A DNA stretch of 36,022 bases, from assembly GCF_029813115.1 (NCBI RefSeq), contig NZ_JAPZDS010000025.1, positions 1-36,022 on the forward strand, written 5' to 3'. The notes beneath the pieces are model-generated. The model saw only the letters and a program-made list of their open reading frames with translations. It was not told where the DNA came from and searched no databases. The position numbers were made by a program, and so were the translations under genes. Positions within the stretch are counted from its first letter, which is position 1; each line of letters opens with the position of its first letter. Shown here one piece after another: positions 27,796-36,022 of the stretch. This DNA comes from Aureimonas sp. SK2 (GTDB lineage Bacteria; Pseudomonadota; Alphaproteobacteria; Rhizobiales; Rhizobiaceae).

Positions 27796-28691
27796 GATCT
27801 CTGCCCCGCCAGTCGGGTGGCCTCGACCCACCAGCCGGGATGGGCGGCTGCGATCGCCCTGGCTGCCGCCTTGGCTTCGGTCTCCGCCGCAAACAGGCCG
27901 AACACGGTCGCGCCCGAGCCGGACATGCGAGCAAACCGCGCGCCGGAGGCCTCCACGGCCTGCAGCGCCTCGCCGATCGCGGGCGCCAGCGCCCGGGCCG
28001 GCGCTTCGAGATCGTTGCGCGCGGCGGCGAGATAGGCGGCCAGCGTCTCCAGATCGGCAAAGCCGGCGGCCGGCGGCAAGGGCAGGGGCGGGTTGTCGCG
28101 GCACCCGAGGCCCGCGAACACGGCGGGCGTCGCGACCGGCACGCCGGGATTGACGAGGAGAAGCGGCAGCGAGGGCAGGGCGGCCAGCCGCTCGGCCCGC
28201 TCACCGATCCCGCGCACCACGGCCGCTTCGCCGTTGAGGCACATCGGCACGTCGGCGCCGAGCGCGAGACAGCGGTCGGCAAGGAGGCTCCCGAGCGAGG
28301 GATGGCGCGACGAGAGAAAGGCGAGCAGCGCACCGGCATCCGCAGAGCCGCCACCGATCCCCGCCGCATGCGGCAGGTGCTTGGTCAGGCGGATGGCGAG
28401 GGGCGCCAGCCGCACGCCGGCCTGCGGCGCCAGCTCCTGCGCCAGCGCCAGCGCCTTGAGGACGAGATTGGCCCCGTCCGTCGGCACGCCCACGCCCAGC
28501 GGGCCGTCGACCGTCAGCGCGTCGCGGGGGCCGGGCGAGATCTCCAGCCGGTCGCCCACTTCGGCGAAGGCGACGAGGCTTTCCAGCTCATGGTAGCCGT
28601 CGGCGCGGCGGCCGACGACATGCAGCGCGAGGTTGATCTTGGCGCGCGCCGCGACGGTGCTGATCCAGGGGGCGTGGACGAAGGCGTCCAT
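27792..28691 (-). CDS. ispE: 4-diphosphocytidyl-2-C-methyl-D-erythritol kinase
   Basis: IspE phosphorylates CDP-methylerythritol in the non-mevalonate isoprenoid pathway. The 299-residue GHMP kinase shows AARAKINLALHVVGRRADGYHE at its N-terminus (lysine and aspartate of the active site), the ATP loop LPHAAGIGGGSADAGAL (about 110-126), and MSGSGATVFGLF near the C-terminus. It lies just downstream of a TPR protein and a polyprenyl diphosphate synthase, so isoprenoid genes are grouped here. ATG 28691 is 6 bases after the TPR gene's stop. Confidence 0.95.
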
Positions 28692-28697
28692 GCCTTG

Positions 28698-30524
28698 TCA
28701 GTTCGAGACCTTGGGTTCGGGCGTCGATCCGCCCGCCGCGGGCGGGGGCGCGACCGTCGCGGTGTCGGCCACGGGCGCCAGACCCTCGGCGAGCTTGCGC
28801 TTGATCTTCTCGACCTCGGCGGCTTCCGGCGCGGGATCGCCGACCAGCGCGCGGTTCCACTGGAAGCGCGCCTCGCGCTCGCGACCGACGCGCCAGTAGG
28901 CGTCGCCGAGATGGTCGTTGAGCGTCGGGTCGGCCGGCATGATCAGCACCGCGCGCTCCAACTGCTCCACCGCCTCGTCGAAGCGGCCGAGCCGGTAATA
29001 GGCCCAGCCGAGCGAGTCGATGATGTAGCCGTCGTTGGGGCGCAGGTCGACGGCGGTGCGGATCATCTCCAGCCCCTCGTCGAGATTGCGGTTCATGTCG
29101 ACCCAGGAATAGCCGAGATAGTTCAGCACCTGCGGCTGGTCGGGCTGCAGCTCGAGCGCCTTGCGGAAATCGGGCTCGGCCTTGTCCCACTGCTTCTGCC
29201 GCTCGTAGGCGATGCCGCGCTGGTAGTAGATGTTCCAGAGATTGGGCGCGTCCTCGGGAGCGAGCGTCAGCGCCTTGTCCAGCATGGTGACGGCCTCGGC
29301 ATAGTCCTTGTCGGCAGCCAGCACGTCGGCCAGCGCGAGATGCGCCTGGAGGTCCTCCGGATAGCTCTTCACAGCCTCGCGAAGGTGCACCTTGGCCTCG
29401 TCCTTGCGGTCGGCCTGCCAGAGGTCGAGGCCCATCTGCAGCTCGGCCGTGCGCCGGAAGGGCGAGCCCTCCGGAATCTGCTTGTAATAGGAGATCGCGA
29501 GGTCGATCTGCTTGGACCGGTCTGCGACGCCTGCCAGCGCCGTCAGGAGCTTGTCGCTCGGCACCTTGGCCACGGCCTTGGCGAACTGGAAGTAGAGAAG
29601 GGCCACGTCCTGCCCGTCACCCCGGTTGATCGCCTGGCCGAGGATGTAGAGCGTCTCGGCGGCGCCCCCTTGCGCGTCGGCGATCGGCGGCGCGATCTCC
29701 TTGCCCTCGTTGATCGCCGTTTCGAGCTGCGTCAGCGGCTCGTAGGCGGGGGCGAGTTCGAGGCCCTTGGCCACGGCGTCCAGCGCCTCCCGCTTGCGGC
29801 CGGCGCGCGCTTCGAGGCGCGCCAGCGCCTCGGCGCCCGCGAGATAGGCGTCGACGGAGGTCTGGGCCGAGCTCTGGTCCGAGATCAGCGCGCCGAGCGA
29901 CGAGCGCGCCCGGTCGAGATCGCCGGTGAACCCGGCGATCAGGCCGGTCTGGTACTGGTTGAACGCGGCGAACCAGGTGGCGCCGCGCAGGTCGTCGATC
30001 CGGCGGATCGCCTCCTTGCTACGACCCGCGCCGACATCGCCCCAGGCCGAAAGATGCGCGACCAGCAGGCTGTCGAGGTCGCTCGTGTCGCGCAGCTTTA
30101 GAGACTCAATGGCGGCGTCGAAGCGCCCGTCGTGCAGCGCGTCGAGCGCGACGGCGATCTGAGCGACCTTGCCCACCGTCTCGTTGTCTACGAGCTTGGC
30201 GGCAAGGTCCACGCCGTCCTGAAAGCGTCCGTCCGCGAGATAGGCGAACATCGCCTCCTGCTGCAAGACATCGGAGGTCGGGTCGAGCTTCAGCGCTTCG
30301 TCGTAGTAGTCGGCGGCGATGCCGGGCTGGCGGTTCTCGCGCGCCAGCTTGGCGGCGAGATAGGCGCCGGAAAGCGACTGCACGTCCACCGTCGCCCGCT
30401 CCGTGCCGGTGGCGGGTGCGTCCTGCGCAGCCGGCTCGGTGGTCTGGGCGCCGGCAGGCCCGGCCAGGACGGCGGCGGTCATGGCCGCGGCCAGTGCGAT
30501 CCGCGAGATCAGCGTTCTATCCAC
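28698..30524 (-). CDS. exported TPR-repeat protein
   Basis: The 608-residue protein begins with a signal peptide (RTLISRIALAAAMTAAVLAG, cleavage probably after AGAQ) and is then almost wholly tetratricopeptide repeats. They are clearest in the C-terminal half, with repeats of the kind LALADVLAADKDYAEAVTML and YYQRGIAYERQKQWDKAEPD. A Pro/Ala tail ends the protein. TPR proteins scaffold complexes; the partner is unknown, but it is probably periplasmic and possibly linked to cell-envelope biogenesis. Start: GTG 30524 with GAGGAAG seven bases upstream; the much longer open frame running to 31934 is a shadow of the polyprenyl synthase. Six bases separate it from ispE. Confidence 0.85.
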   Translation of the reverse strand: MDRTLISRIALAAAMTAAVLAGPAGAQTTEPAAQDAPATGTERATVDVQSLSGAYLAAKLARENRQPGIAADYYDEALKLDPTSDVLQQEAMFAYLADGRFQDGVDLAAKLVDNETVGKVAQIAVALDALHDGRFDAAIESLKLRDTSDLDSLLVAHLSAWGDVGAGRSKEAIRRIDDLRGATWFAAFNQYQTGLIAGFTGDLDRARSSLGALISDQSSAQTSVDAYLAGAEALARLEARAGRKREALDAVAKGLELAPAYEPLTQLETAINEGKEIAPPIADAQGGAAETLYILGQAINRGDGQDVALLYFQFAKAVAKVPSDKLLTALAGVADRSKQIDLAISYYKQIPEGSPFRRTAELQMGLDLWQADRKDEAKVHLREAVKSYPEDLQAHLALADVLAADKDYAEAVTMLDKALTLAPEDAPNLWNIYYQRGIAYERQKQWDKAEPDFRKALELQPDQPQVLNYLGYSWVDMNRNLDEGLEMIRTAVDLRPNDGYIIDSLGWAYYRLGRFDEAVEQLERAVLIMPADPTLNDHLGDAYWRVGREREARFQWNRALVGDPAPEAAEVEKIKRKLAEGLAPVADTATVAPPPAAGGSTPEPKVSN

Positions 30525-30646
30525 GTCGAACTTCCTCTTTTCCGACCCCGCCGATGCGGTCGCGCCGTCGAACCGTGCGCCCGCTCCACTTCCGCGTTCA
30601 GAATGTTTATTTTGCGACGGTCGCGAATGCCAGCCGGCTGGAAAGC

Positions 30647-31660
30647 CTATCGGATTCGCTCGATGGAGAAGGCGACCACCGCCTCGAGCGCGTCGCGGTG
30701 CGCGCCCGCCGACAGGACGGACAAGGCCTGGCTCGCGCGCCGCCCGTGCTCCTTGGCGCGTGCCTTGGTCGCCTCCAGCGCGCCGTGGCGCGCCATCAGC
30801 TCGCGCGCCTTCGCCAGGGCCGCGTCGTCGTTGCGCCCTTCCTCCATGGCCGAGCGCCAGAAGGCGCGCTCCGCCTCGTCGCCGGCGGCATGGGCGAAGA
30901 TGACCGGAAGCGTGATCTTGCCCTCGCGGAAATCGTCGCCGACATTCTTGCCGAGCGCATCGGCCGAGCCGCCGTAGTCGAGGACGTCGTCCACGAGCTG
31001 GAAGGCGAGACCGAGATGCAGGCCGTAGTCGCGCATGGCGGCCTCGAACTCGGCTCCCGCGCCCGCGATCACCGGCCCCACCTCGGCGGCGGCGGCGAAC
31101 AGCTCGGCCGTCTTGGCGCCGATCACAGCCATGTAGTCGGCCTCGGTCGTCGTCATCTGCTTGGCCGCCGAGAGCTGCCAGACCTCGCCTTCCGCGATCA
31201 CGGCCGAGGCGTTGGAGAGGATGGCGAGCGCCCGCATGGAGCCGACCTCGACCATCATCTTGAAGGCCTGGCCGAGCAGGTAGTCGCCCACCAGCACGCT
31301 CGCCTGGTTGCCCCAGATCGTGCGCGCCGTCTTCTTGCCGCGGCGGAGGTCGCTCTCGTCCACCACGTCGTCGTGGAGGAGGGTAGCCGTGTGGAGGAAC
31401 TCGACGCTCGCGGCGAGCTTCACGTGGTTCTCGCCGCGGTAGCCGAAGGCCAGCGCCGAGGCGAGGGTCAGGATCGGGCGCAGCCGCTTGCCGCCCGACG
31501 AGATCAGGTGCTCGGCGATCTCGGGGATCAGCTCGACATTGGACCCCGCCATGGACAGGATCAGCGCATTGACGCGCTCCATGTCCGCGCGCGTCAGGCC
31601 GAGGATCGGGTCGATCGACGCGACCGCGCTCGTCTGCTCCAAGGGGCGGGCAAGTGTCAC
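30647..31660 (-). CDS. ispB: long-chain polyprenyl diphosphate synthase
   Basis: This trans-prenyltransferase builds the side chain of ubiquinone (octa- or decaprenyl) from isopentenyl diphosphate. The 337 residues carry both aspartate-rich motifs, DDVVD (97-101) and DDVLD (225-229), plus GGKRLRPILT (56-65) that binds the diphosphate. Chain length cannot be read from the sequence with certainty; alphaproteobacteria usually make Q-10. GTG 31660 with GGAGAAG upstream is chosen; the frame is open 40 more codons, without a plausible protein. Divergent from the DUF2007 gene (146 bases between). Confidence 0.92.
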   Translation of the reverse strand: MTLARPLEQTSAVASIDPILGLTRADMERVNALILSMAGSNVELIPEIAEHLISSGGKRLRPILTLASALAFGYRGENHVKLAASVEFLHTATLLHDDVVDESDLRRGKKTARTIWGNQASVLVGDYLLGQAFKMMVEVGSMRALAILSNASAVIAEGEVWQLSAAKQMTTTEADYMAVIGAKTAELFAAAAEVGPVIAGAGAEFEAAMRDYGLHLGLAFQLVDDVLDYGGSADALGKNVGDDFREGKITLPVIFAHAAGDEAERAFWRSAMEEGRNDDAALAKARELMARHGALEATKARAKEHGRRASQALSVLSAGAHRDALEAVVAFSIERIR

Positions 31661-31806
31661 TGGACTTCTCCGTATCGCTGCGCGCGCAATAGCCGGGCGG
31701 CGGGAATGCGGCAAGTGCGTAAAGTGGCGCGGCGGGTCGATCGGACCATGCCGGCGCGCGGCGCGGCTTGCGGAGCGCAAGGGTTTCGGCGCAGTGATGG
31801 CGCATC

Positions 31807-32034
31807 ATGATCGAACTCCTGCGCTCCAACGATCCCGTTCTCCTGTCCTTCGTGCAGGCGCTCCTGCGCGACGCCGGGATCGTCCATCTCCTCGCCGACA
31901 GCCACATGAGCGTGCTCGACGGCTCCATCGGCATCCTGCCGCGCCGCCTCCTGGTGGACGGCGACGAGATCGACCAGGCGCGCCGCCTCCTGACCGACGC
32001 GGGGCTCGCCCACGAACTCTCCGACCGTGCCTGA
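31807..32034 (+). CDS. DUF2007 small protein (putative signal-transducing)
   Basis: This 75-residue protein matches the DUF2007 pattern: MIELLRSNDPVLLSFVQALL, a helix, then VLLVDGDEIDQARRLL-like end (LLVDGDEIDQARRLLTDAG). The fold is ferredoxin-like and related to GlnB, but the role is not known. Its stop overlaps the GTG start of the following methyltransferase, so the pair are coupled. Confidence 0.85.
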   Translation: MIELLRSNDPVLLSFVQALLRDAGIVHLLADSHMSVLDGSIGILPRRLLVDGDEIDQARRLLTDAGLAHELSDRA

Positions 32035-32785
32035 CGCCGAGCCGGCCACGACCGACGCCTTTCTCGGCGGCGCCTTCCATCTCCTCCAACCCGCGCGCGG
32101 CGGCCTCCGGTCGGGCGACGACGCGCTGCTTCTGGCGGCGACCGTCGAGCCGGGGCAGGGGGGGCGGGCGATCGACATGGGCTCGGGGTCGGGCGCCGCC
32201 GGCTGGGCCGCCGCGATCCGCGCGCCCGGTCTCTCGCTCACCCTCGCCGAGCGCGACCCGATGATGGCCGGTCTCGCCCGCCGCACCCTTGCCCTTCCCG
32301 AAAACGCCGCGAACGCCCACCGCTTCGCCGTCGCCGAACTCGACCTCCTCGGCTCCCGGCCCGCCCGCGAGGCGGTGGGCCTGCTCGACGGCGCCTTCGA
32401 CCTCGTCGTCACCAACCCGCCCTTCCATCCGGCCGGCGGCCGCCGGTCGCCCGACGCCGCCCGCGCCGGCGCCAAGAGCGTGCCGGACGCCGATTTCACC
32501 GCCCGCTGGATCGCCACCGCGAGCGCCCTCCTGCGGCATGGCGGCGCGTTCCGCATGATCACGCGGCCGGACACGCTCGGCGACATTCTCCCTTCCTGCC
32601 GCAACCGCCTCGGCGGCCTGACCCTGCGCGCCGTCCATTCCAAGCCCGAGGCGCCGGCCATCCGCATCCTCCTGGCGGCCACGCGCGGCTCGCGCGCGCC
32701 GCTCCGCCTCCTGCCGCCGCTCGTCCTCGACGCGCCGACAAAGGCCGCGCTCTCCGCCGGCACCCTCACCATCGCGATGACGTGA
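32027..32785 (+). CDS. TrmN6-like adenine methyltransferase
   Basis: A SAM-dependent methyltransferase of 252 residues, with DMGSGSGAAG (50-59) as the cofactor loop, LAERDPMM as the acidic loop, and NPPF (130-133), the motif of N6-adenine methylation. Together with LRSGDDALLLAA near the start this fits the TrmN6 (YfiC) group, which modifies A37 of tRNA1(Val) in E. coli; the tRNA substrate here is inferred. GTG 32027 overlaps the DUF2007 stop by eight bases. Confidence 0.85.
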   Translation: MPDAEPATTDAFLGGAFHLLQPARGGLRSGDDALLLAATVEPGQGGRAIDMGSGSGAAGWAAAIRAPGLSLTLAERDPMMAGLARRTLALPENAANAHRFAVAELDLLGSRPAREAVGLLDGAFDLVVTNPPFHPAGGRRSPDAARAGAKSVPDADFTARWIATASALLRHGGAFRMITRPDTLGDILPSCRNRLGGLTLRAVHSKPEAPAIRILLAATRGSRAPLRLLPPLVLDAPTKAALSAGTLTIAMT

Positions 32786-32856
32786 CGCGCCTTGGCTTTG
32801 GGCGGCGTCGATCCCTACATGCGGGGCGACCGCAGCCCTCACGAAAGCCCCAGCCC

Positions 32857-33705
32857 GTGCCCAACCCGATCGCCAAGCTGATCCCCAAGCGCTTCCGCAG
32901 GACCGAGACCGTCATCCCCGTGGTCCGGCTGAACGGGGTGATCATGTCCGGCGGCTCGCCCTTGCGCTCTTCCATCAATCTCGCCTCCGTCGCTCCGCTC
33001 CTGGAAAAGGCCTTCGCCCACAAGGACTCGCCCGCCGTCGCGATCGTCGTGAACTCGCCGGGCGGCTCGCCCGTCCAGTCGCGCCTCGTGTTCCAGCGCA
33101 TCCGTGATCTCGCGGAGGAGAAGAACAAGCGCGTCGTCGTCGCCTGCGAGGATCTGGCCGCGTCCGGCGGCTACATGATCGCCTGCGCGGGCGACGAGAT
33201 CGTCGCCGATCCGTCCTCCGTGGTCGGCTCGATCGGCGTCGTGTCGGGCGGCTTCGGTTTCGTCGACCTCATTGCCAAGCTCGGCATCGAGCGCCGCGTC
33301 CACACCGCCGGCCAGAACAAGGCGACGCTCGATCCCTTCCGCCCGGAGCGGCCGGAGGACGTCGAGCACCTGAAAGCCCTGCAGCTCGACGTGCACCGTA
33401 CCTTCATCGAGCTCGTCCAGTCGCGGCGCGGGCCGAAGCTGGCCGACCATCCCGACATCTTCTCCGGCCTCTTCTGGTCGGGCACGCGCGGCCTTGAACT
33501 CGGCCTGGTCGATCGCCTCGGCGATCTGCGCTCGGTGCTGCGCGAGACCTACGGCCCCAAGGTCAAGCTTGCCGTCATCCAGCAGAAGCGGGGCCTTCTC
33601 GGCCTCGGCCGGGGCGGCGCGGCGGCCTCCTTCGCCGATGCCGCCGTGGAGGCCGTCTTCACCGCGGCGGAGGAGCGTGCCCTCTGGGCTCGCTACGGGC
33701 TCTGA
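32857..33705 (+). CDS. S49-family peptidase (SppA/SohB type)
   Basis: These serine proteases cut signal peptides or membrane proteins with a Ser-Lys dyad. The 282-residue protein has IPVVRLNGVIMSGGS at the start, VVNSPGGSPVQS (oxyanion region), then DLAASGGYMIACAGD with the likely nucleophile serine of ASGGY, followed by SSVVGSIGVVSG. The lysine in HTAGQNKATLDPF is the candidate base. There is no membrane helix, unlike SppA. The start is uncertain: GTG 32857 gives the family's usual N-terminus (NPIAKLIPKRFRR); GTG 32782 overlaps the methyltransferase stop. Neither has a good ribosome-binding site. Confidence 0.87.
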   Translation: MPNPIAKLIPKRFRRTETVIPVVRLNGVIMSGGSPLRSSINLASVAPLLEKAFAHKDSPAVAIVVNSPGGSPVQSRLVFQRIRDLAEEKNKRVVVACEDLAASGGYMIACAGDEIVADPSSVVGSIGVVSGGFGFVDLIAKLGIERRVHTAGQNKATLDPFRPERPEDVEHLKALQLDVHRTFIELVQSRRGPKLADHPDIFSGLFWSGTRGLELGLVDRLGDLRSVLRETYGPKVKLAVIQQKRGLLGLGRGGAAASFADAAVEAVFTAAEERALWARYGL

Positions 33706-33765
33706 GCCCTGCGAGCCGCCTTGCCTTCGCCCGAAACCGCCGGAATATTGGGGAACAGGTGAATC

Positions 33766-33957
33766 ATGGTCGATCCGATGCCCATCCTCCTTTTCGGCCT
33801 CGTCGGGGCCGCCGCCTATTTCGGCTACCGCCAGCTCCAGCAGGAGACGGCCAAAGTCGTCGAGCGCAACCGCCGCGCCGAGGCCGAAACGCGCACCGGC
33901 GCGCACGGCACGCTGGAGCGCGGCGCCGACGGCGTCTACCGCATCCGCCGCGACTGA
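33766..33957 (+). CDS. small membrane protein, 63 residues
   Basis: One N-terminal hydrophobic segment (about 5-21, PILLFGLVGAAAYFGY) is followed by a charged helical stretch (QQETAKVVERNRRAEAE) and a C-terminal GTLERGADGVYRIRRD. No function is known. Short proteins of this type next to glyQ are likely real: an AGGTG precedes ATG 33766 and codon bias matches the neighbours. Confidence 0.7.
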   Translation: MVDPMPILLFGLVGAAAYFGYRQLQQETAKVVERNRRAEAETRTGAHGTLERGADGVYRIRRD

Positions 33958-34050
33958 CGCCTCGCCCTGAGGCTTGACCCCCGCAAGGCGCGCGTGGCAA
34001 CTCGCGCGGCACAAGAGTGCCGCGCCGAAAACAGCCAAGGTCCGCCGTCC

Positions 34051-34998
34051 ATGTCCGAACTCGCCGATCACATGCGGCCCGAACGCTCCTTCCAGGGGCT
34101 GATCCTCGCGCTCCACCGCTACTGGGCGGACTACGGCTGCGTCGTGCTCCAGCCCTACGACATGGAAGTGGGCGCCGGCACCTTCCACCCCGCGACGACG
34201 CTGCGCGCGCTCGGCCCCCGGCCCTGGAACGCGGCCTATGTCCAGCCCTCGCGCCGGCCGAAGGACGGGCGCTACGGCGAGAACCCCAACCGCCTCCAGC
34301 ACTACTACCAGTACCAGGTCATCCTGAAGCCCAACCCGCCCAACCTGCAGGAGCTCTATCTCGGCTCCTTGAAGGCGATCGGCGTCGACATGGCGCTCCA
34401 CGACATCCGCTTCGTGGAGGACGACTGGGAGAGCCCGACACTCGGCGCCTGGGGCCTCGGCTGGGAGTGCTGGTGCGACGGGATGGAGGTCTCGCAGTTC
34501 ACCTATTTCCAGCAGGTCTGCGGCATCGAATGCGCGCCGGTCGCGGGCGAGCTGACCTACGGGCTCGAGCGCCTCGCCATGTACGTCCAGAACGTCGACA
34601 ACGTCTACGACCTCAACTTCAACGGCCGCGAGGGCGCGGAGAAGGTCACCTACGGCGACGTCTTCCTCCAGGCCGAGCGCGAATATTCCCGCTTCAACTT
34701 CGAGATCGCCGACACGAAGATGCTGCTCCAGCACTTCGACGACGCCGAACGCGAATGCGCCGCGATCCTCAAGGCCGGCGCGCCCGACGCGGCCGGCGCG
34801 CTCCACCGCTGCGTCCTTCCGGCCTACGACCAGGCCATCAAGGCCTCCCACGCCTTCAACCTCCTCGACGCCCGCGGCGTCATCTCCGTCACCGAGCGCC
34901 AGAGCTACATCCTGCGCGTGCGCACGCTGGCGAAGGCTTGCGGCGAGGCGTTTTTGCTCACCGAGGCTGGCGGTGCGGGATGGCAGGCGGCGGCCTGA
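34051..34998 (+). CDS. glyQ: glycyl-tRNA synthetase alpha subunit
   Basis: GlyQ is the catalytic alpha chain of the bacterial tetrameric glycyl-tRNA synthetase; the beta chain gene glyS is not in the window. The 315 residues follow the family closely: [68 protein letters not shown] and [22 protein letters not shown] 34051 follows AAGG; ATG 34072 is an alternative seven residues shorter, and the frame is open 19 codons further up. No T-box or other leader structure is apparent. Confidence 0.95.
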   Translation: MSELADHMRPERSFQGLILALHRYWADYGCVVLQPYDMEVGAGTFHPATTLRALGPRPWNAAYVQPSRRPKDGRYGENPNRLQHYYQYQVILKPNPPNLQELYLGSLKAIGVDMALHDIRFVEDDWESPTLGAWGLGWECWCDGMEVSQFTYFQQVCGIECAPVAGELTYGLERLAMYVQNVDNVYDLNFNGREGAEKVTYGDVFLQAEREYSRFNFEIADTKMLLQHFDDAERECAAILKAGAPDAAGALHRCVLPAYDQAIKASHAFNLLDARGVISVTERQSYILRVRTLAKACGEAFLLTEAGGAGWQAAA

Positions 34999-35276
34999 CG
35001 GCGGCAGGAGCCCGCGGCGCGAAGCCGGCGGTCGGATCACAAGATCCTTCTCCGGCTCCCCGCCCGAGCGCTACCACCGAACCTTCGCGGCATCGACCCG
35101 AAGATCGCCGTCGATGCCCGGAAAGCCTCGATACGTAGAACCAACAGGATGGAGCGTTCCTTGTGCGTCCGAACGAACGCGCGATGCTCGGACCTCCGCG
35201 CCGGGCCGCTCATGATCGCTCGTCCCCACCGCGCCGAAGCTGAGCGCCGAGGCGCCCTCGCCGAAAGGGTCGGCCG
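34999..35276. other. gap between glyQ and the spermidine-synthase-like gene
   Basis: These 278 bases hold no convincing gene. Base composition is more mixed than in the genes on either side. I see no clear terminator or promoter. A short gene cannot be ruled out. Confidence 0.4.
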
Positions 35277-35951
35277 TTGATTCCCTGGGAGCCGCTCGGC
35301 ACCGCGCCCGTCCCCGGCGGCGGCGAACTGCGCCTCATGCGGCGCGGCTCGGAATATTCCATCATGATCGGTGGGAACGAGCTGATGAACAGCCGCCTCA
35401 GCGGCTCGGAGGAGGCCCTGGCCACGCTGGCGGCCGAGCGGATGGGTCCGCGCACCGGTGCGCGTGTCCTGATCGGCGGCCTCGGCATGGGCTTCACGCT
35501 GCGCGCCGCGCTGGCGAGCCTTGCGCCCGACGCGCGCGTCACGGTCGCCGAACTCGTGCCGGGCGTCGTTGAGTGGGCGAAGGGGCCAATGGCCGACGTC
35601 TTCGGCCAAACGCTGTCCGATCCCCGCGTCGCGATTGCCGTGGAAGATGTCGCGGAGACGATCGACCGCGCGCGCGGCGCCTACGACGCCATTCTCCTCG
35701 ACGTCGACAACGGGCCGGGCGGACTGACGCGGAGCGGCAATGACCGGCTCTACGGACCCGCGGGCCTTGCCGCCTCCCTTCGGGCGCTGACGCCGGGCGG
35801 CATCCTCGGCATCTGGTCCCAAGGGCCGGACGCCGCCTTCACCGCACGCCTCGCCCGCGCAGGCTTCCAGGCGGAAGAGATGCGCGTGAAGGCCGGACGC
35901 GGGCGCGGAACGAGGCATGTCCTCTGGTTCGCCACCAAGGCCGCCCGTTAG
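35277..35951 (+). CDS. spermidine synthase-like methyltransferase-fold protein
   Basis: A 224-residue protein with a Rossmann fold of the spermidine synthase (SpeE) group: VLIGGLGMGFTLRAALA (about 64-80) as the nucleotide loop, VTVAELVPGVVEWAK as the acidic loop (E of AEL) and DAILLDVDNGPGG in the active-site region. SpeE enzymes use decarboxylated S-adenosylmethionine; many such alphaproteobacterial proteins are of unknown substrate. It lacks the N-terminal beta domain of true SpeE. Start TTG 35277 has AAAGGG about eight bases upstream and gives the family's MIPWE beginning. Confidence 0.82.
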   Translation: MIPWEPLGTAPVPGGGELRLMRRGSEYSIMIGGNELMNSRLSGSEEALATLAAERMGPRTGARVLIGGLGMGFTLRAALASLAPDARVTVAELVPGVVEWAKGPMADVFGQTLSDPRVAIAVEDVAETIDRARGAYDAILLDVDNGPGGLTRSGNDRLYGPAGLAASLRALTPGGILGIWSQGPDAAFTARLARAGFQAEEMRVKAGRGRGTRHVLWFATKAAR

Positions 35952-36022
35952 CCCCCGCCTCGCTCCTCCGAAATCCCTTGGCCAGGCGATCGGAAAACCG
36001 AGAGCGCATCATCCGCCGAGCT

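Noticed and set aside
28698-31934. A single 1078-residue TPR protein
   Set aside because: The first ~470 codons are the shadow of the polyprenyl synthase; GTG 30524 has a good ribosome-binding site and a signal peptide follows it.

Overview
The window is GC-rich DNA of an alphaproteobacterium, most likely of the Hyphomicrobiales (Rhizobiales). The evidence is the split Fo operon atpI-atpB-atpE-atpF'-atpF, the rhizobial set of chemotaxis genes (STAS protein, two CheYs, CheD and a CheT-like protein), a GAAC-N7-GAAC LexA box, and the neighbours ispE, a TPR protein and a polyprenyl synthase. The genus cannot be fixed from sequence alone; an Aurantimonadaceae-like organism would fit.

Region 1 (1-6967) is accessory DNA. 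At the left edge is the 3' part of a gene with a HEPN-like R-x4-H motif. Facing it is a minus-strand operon: hipB, hipA, a gene of unknown function, a Rad50/RloC-like ABC ATPase with a CxxC zinc-hook motif, and a second unknown gene. The spacing is tight (8-nt overlap hipB/hipA, ATGA overlap hipA/next gene). Two genes are broken as written: the unknown gene has an in-frame TGA at 4898-4900, and the ATPase changes frame just after its Walker A motif at about 3791-3800. This looks like a decaying or phase-variable toxin/defence locus and is the best candidate for an undescribed system.

Region 2 (6968-7625) has no convincing gene. It is locally AT-rich, contains inverted repeats and a possible structured RNA, and ends in a strong rho-independent terminator (7437-7467) with no plus-strand gene in front of it.

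Region 3 (7626-16850) is a chemotaxis operon: STAS protein, cheW, cheR, cheB, cheY2, cheD, a CheT/CheZ-like gene, cheY1, cheA, then a methyl-accepting chemoreceptor. It encodes phosphorelay (CheA, CheW), adaptation (CheR, CheB, CheD), motor output (CheY2), a probable phosphate sink (CheY1) and a probable phosphatase (D-x3-Q motif). A lone betaine/proline-type periplasmic binding protein follows the receptor.

Region 4 (18093-24422) is core: a YfgM-like membrane TPR protein, der, a SleB-type cell-wall hydrolase with a hairpin over its ribosome-binding site, and the Fo ATP synthase operon ending in a clear terminator.

Region 5 (24644-36022) is core metabolism and translation: rnhB and an SPL-like radical SAM gene with a LexA box (minus strand), a small glycosyltransferase-like gene, then minus-strand moaB, ispE, TPR protein and polyprenyl diphosphate synthase. 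Divergent from these are a DUF2007 protein, a TrmN6-like methyltransferase, an S49 peptidase, a small membrane protein, glyQ and a spermidine-synthase-like protein.
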